This document shows positions 58,045 to 64,000 of a stretch of 64,000 nt of DNA, piece by piece (positions within the stretch are counted from its first letter, which is position 1; each line of letters opens with the position of its first letter). Both the position numbers and the translations under genes were made by a program. Origin of the DNA: Manduca sexta. Taxonomy: Eukaryota; Arthropoda; Insecta; Lepidoptera; Sphingidae. The notes beneath the pieces are model-generated. The model was not told where the DNA came from and did no database searches. It worked only from the letters and a program-made list of their open reading frames with translations. The DNA lies in assembly GCF_014839805.1 (NCBI RefSeq), contig NC_051121.1, positions 2,959,116 through 3,023,115 of the forward strand, written 5' to 3'.

Positions 58045-61000
58045 CTGAAACAAAACATCAATCGTAAACAAATACATTAGACATTGGTAAATAAACAGAT
58101 ATTTGTTTTTTCTATGTCTACCTAATATTCATGAAGACAATACATACTCTATTAACGCGAATTGCGCGTAAATCTGTTATAAATATTCCGTCTCATCCCG
58201 CGCAATCGAAGTGAACCCAACACATCCGGCGAGCGGTGAAACAAAAAGAACAACAGCGTAAAATCCGTTGAGTGCGCAGCGCTAGGGTCAAATCCCTTCA
58301 AGCGAAATTATTCGTCTAGACTGGGCTCGGAGGGCGGCGGCGGGTGTCGGCCGCCGCGGTTACACTACCTACTGACGGTCGCGACGCTGTTCATTACACT
58401 TACAAGTTTTGAGTATTAAATTAAGATATTAAATTTGCATGGATACGACCGTGGGTTTATAATATTAACAAATTATTGTTCGTGGCTCAAGCCGCGTAAA
58501 AGTCTTTTCTCGGAATAAAAATCATAAAACAAATGCAGCTTTCTACCAGTAAAACAAAATTCAATATCGGTTCAGTGATTCCCATGATTATCCCTTACAT
58601 AGTAATACACTTCATATGTTTACAATGTTACTGTAATATGGTATTGTTCCTAACAACACACGACGTCTAATACTCATACGACGCTATTGATATATGGAGT
58701 CCTGTGTGATCGGTCAGCGCCCCCGAGGTCCGTGCTCCGCCGCGGCCGAGCCCCCTCGGATGCGCTAACTACTTCCCTCTCGCGGTTCACACGGCCCACC
58801 GAGCCGCTGCCCTCCACACTGATTCAAATTTCAAACCGACAATAGACGAGACACTGTTTTGTTTATTACTTGATTGAGGAAGTGTCCGATGCCGCAGAGC
58901 AATGGATGGCCAGTTGTGAAGGAAATGTATCACGAGCGTATCTGCGTTACTATTGATTGCAGTCTGCGTCATTTCAGCCAATGAATGTCACGCGGTCACC
59001 TACATCTATGTTATTGATTTCTTTTGAGTTTAGTTTATATGCGAACCAATATGACTAAGTTGTATAAAATGAAGGAAGTTAAGGAGGAGAGTGTATTTTT
59101 GAGTTCTAGCAATTTAATGAAAAGTCCTTCCCTAATTGCATTGTTTTCGAAAAAAAAGTCTCAGCATCTGATATTTTAGTGATGTACAGAACGTTACTGA
59201 ATAGAATAGAGCACTATTTCCATAACTGCGACAGTAGATGCTGAGTGTCATGATATTTACTAATTTTCTTGGCATCCAATATCTTTCCAAATGAAGCAGA
59301 ACAGTACTTGCTAAATGGTCATTGTCTGCAGCTTTACAGTAAACGGTGGTGCCTACCCACACTCCTGATGAAACCTACTGCCTAGTCTCACATAGTTTCT
59401 TCAAGATCCATTAATTGTGTCACGAGAGGTCGTCGCCTCCCTACCTGAGTGGTTATAATGAGCGGTTCATACTTCATATTACATATACAATGATGTTCAA
59501 TTGTTTTTACACGTCTCGCGATAACAATAACCGAGTAGAGCGCGTGTGGGCGGCGGCGGAGTGGCCGGATTAGATGTGGGGCGGCCGGCGCGACCCAGGG
59601 GACGCTTGTAATGCAGCTGATATTTCACATGGCTTACTCGGTTTTCTCTCAGAATTCTAGACAGTTTGGAACAAGCCTGCAGAATAAGGTCGACTGGCGA
59701 GGCAAATTTTTTCGTCAGTTAACACCGTATCTGGATCCTACTCCACTTACAACTAGGAGCAGTGGAATTACTTAGCCGCGCCTGTAATAAAGAAACACGG
59801 ATAATGACAATAACTCTTCTGCAACCAAAAAACTGTATGAAAGGCATGTTTTGTCCGTTTTGAAGTATGTATGGGAGTGTCCTTGTGATGTGAATTTCCT
59901 TCAATATGTGTCTATAGAGATGTTAGGCAATTCTAACGTTTACCTCCACGCGAGCGCCGAAATCGCTGATCATTCCATTTTAAAAAAAAGATAAAAAAAC
60001 CACTCGTTCAAGACAAATAACTGATTGAAGGCATCACGCTCCGGCTGTCTCGGATCGCGCAATTACTCATTACTGGACAGCTGTACGCCCATGCGAGGCG
60101 TATAATTGTCAGCAGATACAGTTAAATCCGATGACACACGCCGCGGAGCTGTCGCGGGCCCACGGCGCGGTTAATGACTGTGACTTACTGCGGTTGTCTA
60201 ACATCTCATTATTTGCCTACAAATGCGAATTGAAATTACGGTTTTAAACGGTGATTACGTACATAATTAAAAAGGGTAGAAGAGCGCGGGGTGATGCATT
60301 TACAAATTTTAAAAATCAGTTTAGTTGAAATATTGACGACACGATTTTGAAACGAAATGCAAACATTTTACACTTCTCTAAAATATATTGCAGACATTGA
60401 ATCTAGTATATTCTGTGTCACTGATGTAATTAAGAATATAAAACTCATTACGTTCAACAATGGCTTTTCTTTCCAATTCTATTCATACTCGCTGTATAAT
60501 ATAATTAGGTCAGCGGTGCAGGCGGCGGCAGGCGGCGCGGCACGTGGTCAGCTGCACACGTGGCCGGGTGCGTTCGATAAAGCCTACTGCAGCAGGCGAG
60601 TGCTGACTGAGTCACGGGCTGGCCCGCGTCATTTCCCGACATGCGACACCTTCTCGCGGTGTTACTAACCTTCTCCTCTTATGCACAGAACGGGGCGAAT
60701 ACTTTTGAAATCTTAACGCATAAGATCTTAAAGAAACTGCATTTTAATTTTACTTTAAACGTCTTTTAGCGCTATAGGACCTTACAGGTGCTATGCGTCA
60801 AAGTTCGACCGTCCAGGTTCGTATAAAATACGCGAGTAACTCTTTCGGTAGAATCCACTGAAGGCTGAATATACAGCCAGCATTGAGACCAAGTAACGCT
60901 GCAAAGTAATTCTTATAATCTTAGGATAGGGTTCAGTTATCAATCAAACGTTTTTTAATATACCAAACTACCTTCCTTATTCAAAGAATCACTTAACAAC

Positions 61001-64000
61001 ACACACTGAGCCTTAATTAAGAATGTAATATCATTGTATAGAGACATATTAAATTATGATGACGATGTTTTATTATTTCTCGTGGGAACAGTCCTCAGTA
61101 ATTCTACTCGTATCAAATGGATATGGGTCAGGTGTCATTCCCGCGAATATAATAATAGACATCACGTAACGACGCCGAGGTGTCTGCGGAGCGCATACTC
61201 GTAATATTAATGTAGCTCGCTAGCTTCTGCTTACAACTCTGCCTGCAAAATATGTGCATTCGAATAAAAAGTAGCCTACCACATACCCAAAAGGTCAGTA
61301 GCGGTTGTAGATCATGAAAAAATACAATTAACAAGGATGTAGGTATGTACTACTCAATTTATAGCTGAAGATGATAAAATGGTTATGTGTTTCAGGCGCG
61401 TGACGAATTTTATGAATGGGAGTAAACAAAGTACAAGTGCTCTGGGCGTTGTGATAAAACACGCAGGTGCAATCAGCTCGAACGAGACACGTGCGAATAC
61501 ATACCACACCTTAGTGTAGGACGTAATGTGAAGATTTAATTTGCGGTTGAACGGTTTAACGAACTATATTATAGTCGATAAAATTACAGTATTACTAAAA
61601 GGAGGGCAACTATTTATCATAATAAATAGAAATATTAAACGAGAATTAGGGTTTTGGTCAGATAGAGTTTCACAACCGAAGGGCACCGACAGTGTCAAGG
61701 GTATTATTGTCTACCCGTGGTGGACAAAACGTGAGGGACAACGGGTAGACGGGGAGTCTATCTAAAAAATCTCATAAGCAGTTTTTGACAAAACCACTAA
61801 CATATAAAAATACCGTACATACATACAGGTCGAATACTGAATCTCCTTTTTTTGAAGTTCTTTAATAATAACATCAACTAAAGAGATTTCCTTTAAACAT
61901 ACGACCGCAATGACAGCACTTAACAATTTTATACTAACATCTATAAAACTGTCGTAAAGTTAACAAGCGGTTAGTTGTCGACAGTCGACACGCTCGCGAG
62001 CACGAGGACGCTTGAGTTTACCCCGTCCACCTGTCGAGACTCGAGGCTCGAGCACCGCCGAGAGCTGCTTATTGCCATCGATCGCTACGAAACGCTGCCT
62101 GGCAAAAACTTCGTCTAGTGGTGTATAGTGCATCCGGCTAAATGGTTACACCTGAGATGCTCGATCTGAGTGGTTGTGCTGCTGTGTATGTGTACCGTAT
62201 TAGGAAATAAATAGCTATTACAGTTCGAGCTATAAGGAGGACCAGGAAGGTTGGGACAACGTGACCTACATGGGGATGACAAAGATGACGCTCTACGTAG
62301 TTGAAGAGAGCTAAGACTGACCGACCACATCTTTTAGAATACTAATATAATTGACTGCAGAGTGCTGTACGCGTGACATGAATAATCTCGGCGTCTCTTC
62401 ATTGATTTATACCAAAATAAATAAAACTAAAACGAGTGACAGCCTTAATGTACATTTGTATTTGTTCTAGCGTTTCTATGACATTTAATTCACGTCCCAT
62501 TTCGCCCAAAGACGTTGTTTTGGTCATCAGTATATCGAGGAATAGTAACAAGGCTGTTTGTGACGTAGTGTCGATATTACTGACGTCACCGAGCCTAAGC
62601 TTTATGTCAACACTGCGTCCGAGTTGTCAACTTATTTATTCCATGGTAACAACAGGCAGTTCCATATTTGCACTGTAGGTGACCACTGGCGCCTAAGGTG
62701 CGCTGTTTTGTGACGCACTTAGTAGTTAAAACACAACTTAATCATAGCTATAGGACGTCTCCTATAGCTATGATTAAGTTGTGTTTTACAAAACAACACG
62801 GACAAAACAAGAAGTTTTCTGGATTACGTACGTCTTAAACGAGCAAAAGCTATATAGCCGTGTATATGAGTTACAACCAGTGTGTGGTGTTTTGTGGCGC
62901 AGGCTTGGCGCCGAGCGAGTGCACACGCGGGCACGCGACACACTACACGTGTCCGTTGTAATTACTGCGGCGGGCGCGGACTACTAATTGTTAGGCATTG
63001 TTGTTTATGATGGCGCTTCCTGTCACTATATTAGGTCTAGCGTTTGTGTTGTTACTGTATGTTGATTAAGCCTGACATTCTGTTACATGTATTCCTCGAT
63101 ATATGAAGTGACTATGTATGCAAGTATGAGGATAATTTAGCCAGGTTTTGTGTTTTTAAGAAAATATAAAAGAATAAGTTTATATTTAGATAACAACACT
63201 GTTGGTACTATAAAAAGTCGCAATTAATTAATAAATAAAATATGAGTTTATGTGTTTGCGCTACCTACGAGTGTTTATGTCCACGGTGCAATATTACAGC
63301 TTGTACGATGAAAACTAACTCATATAAGTGTCAGCCTTCATTTGTAATTAAGATAGCCTTCATGTTAACAGGGCAATGGAGCCGGCTCTGAAAACGTAGC
63401 AGTCTCAACTTCCGAATCGCGCCCAACACAAATGTTTGTATGATCAGCAGATGTTCGTAGTTTCCTGTTATTGATTAGCTTCCACGCGTGTGACAACCTT
63501 GCTTATTAATTTACAAATTACTTAATACAATAAAACACCCTCGTGTTAAAACATACTAATGTGTATTTTCGCGTATTAGCGTAAGGTTGGGCACGTGTTA
63601 AGTAACTTTCACTGATTTGCAGGCTCGCTTGCTGCCAATATTGACACGAGCTCATCAGAGAAAGTACTTACACATGAGTACTGTGAGGTGTCGCAGGGCG
63701 GGGCGTGGGCGCTTCTTATGTAGCTACTGTTACGCGAGAGAGGCATGAATGAAACCAACACTATTATTATAGATAATCAAATAAAAATCATCAAGATTTT
63801 CAATTCAAACAAGGATTCTATAGTAGGTATGTAGAATCACTACCATATAATTGCTAATTGAGATAAATACAATTTTATTTCCGAAAACAATGCCGTGTTG
63901 CAAATCATGAATAATTTCATGTCACAAAACATGGTAGTGCGAACAAACAGCGCGTACAGTAATGGCGAGTGACTAGCCTTTGATGCTAGCACGCACTGTT
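58045..64000 (-). other. Large intron of Klp68D (no upstream exon found)
   Basis: No kinesin motor exon (P-loop GQTGTGKT or switch I) is seen on the minus strand up to the window end, so this is at least 5.95 kb of intron. CpG-rich islands at about 58320-58375, 58700-58790, 59530-59600, 60500-60660, 61980-62080 and 62890-62990 stand out from AT-rich DNA. They could be regulatory elements or exons of something else, but none gives a recognisable protein. Confidence 0.6.
62727..62788. repeat. Perfect 29-bp inverted repeat with 4-nt loop
   Basis: Arms 62727-62755 and 62760-62788 are exact complements (ACACAACTTAATCATAGCTA at the core) around CGTC. The 62-bp palindrome lies in the Klp68D intron. 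Confidence 0.98.

Noticed and set aside
62727..62788. microRNA precursor
   Set aside because: The perfect stem with a 4-nt loop is unlike an animal pre-miRNA, which has a larger loop and mismatches.
1..64000. CRISPR arrays, bacterial operons, riboswitches, rRNA or tRNA genes
   Set aside because: None seen. The DNA is eukaryotic and the repeats are transposons, satellites and SINEs.

Overview
This window is nuclear DNA from an insect, almost certainly a moth or butterfly. It is AT-rich, its host genes are split by GT-AG introns, and it carries repeats typical of Lepidoptera: tRNA-headed SINEs, a TC...CTAG Helitron with an internal TGTC tract, and several hAT-type elements with 8-bp target duplications.

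Layout. 1-12.6 kb holds two closely related Ty3/Gypsy LTR retrotransposons in the same minus-strand orientation. Copy A is cut by the window start and by a 500-N gap. Copy B (5059-12597) is complete, with 1.1-kb LTRs, primer-binding and polypurine sites and an ACGT target duplication. 12.6-35.3 kb is a gene-poor stretch with a Helitron (17166-18379), a hAT-type element containing a LINE fragment (19068-21900), a second hAT-type element containing a SINE (32923-33825), and older repeat relics.

35.4-46.7 kb holds two host genes whose 3' ends face each other. One is a complete 12-exon eIF2D (ligatin) gene on the plus strand (592 codons assembled from the sequence). The other is a single-exon 649-codon NEK2-like pseudokinase on the minus strand. 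49.3-52.3 kb holds a third hAT-type element packed with a dimeric satellite and a long inverted repeat, followed 20 bp later by a TA-flanked MITE candidate. 55.7-58.0 kb holds the last five coding exons of a KIF3B/Klp68D-type kinesin-2 motor on the minus strand. Its upstream motor exons are not found in the remaining 6 kb, so they lie beyond the window behind a large intron.

What stands out. (1) Three short upstream ORFs precede eIF2D, itself a reinitiation and recycling factor. They are joined by two ATGA stop/start overlaps, and the last ends 12 nt before the main start. (2) The NEK2-like protein lacks the HRD and DFG catalytic motifs and much of the C-lobe. (3) Three hAT-type elements each have a perfect 8-bp duplication fitting nTnnnnAn and family-specific subterminal repeats. 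(4) Three perfect hairpins share a 4-nt spacer. (5) The retrotransposon LTRs are GC-rich, internally duplicated and full of CACGTG motifs, while the body is AT-rich. I found no convincing wholly new multi-gene system. The uORF chain and the pseudokinase are the best candidates for new biology.
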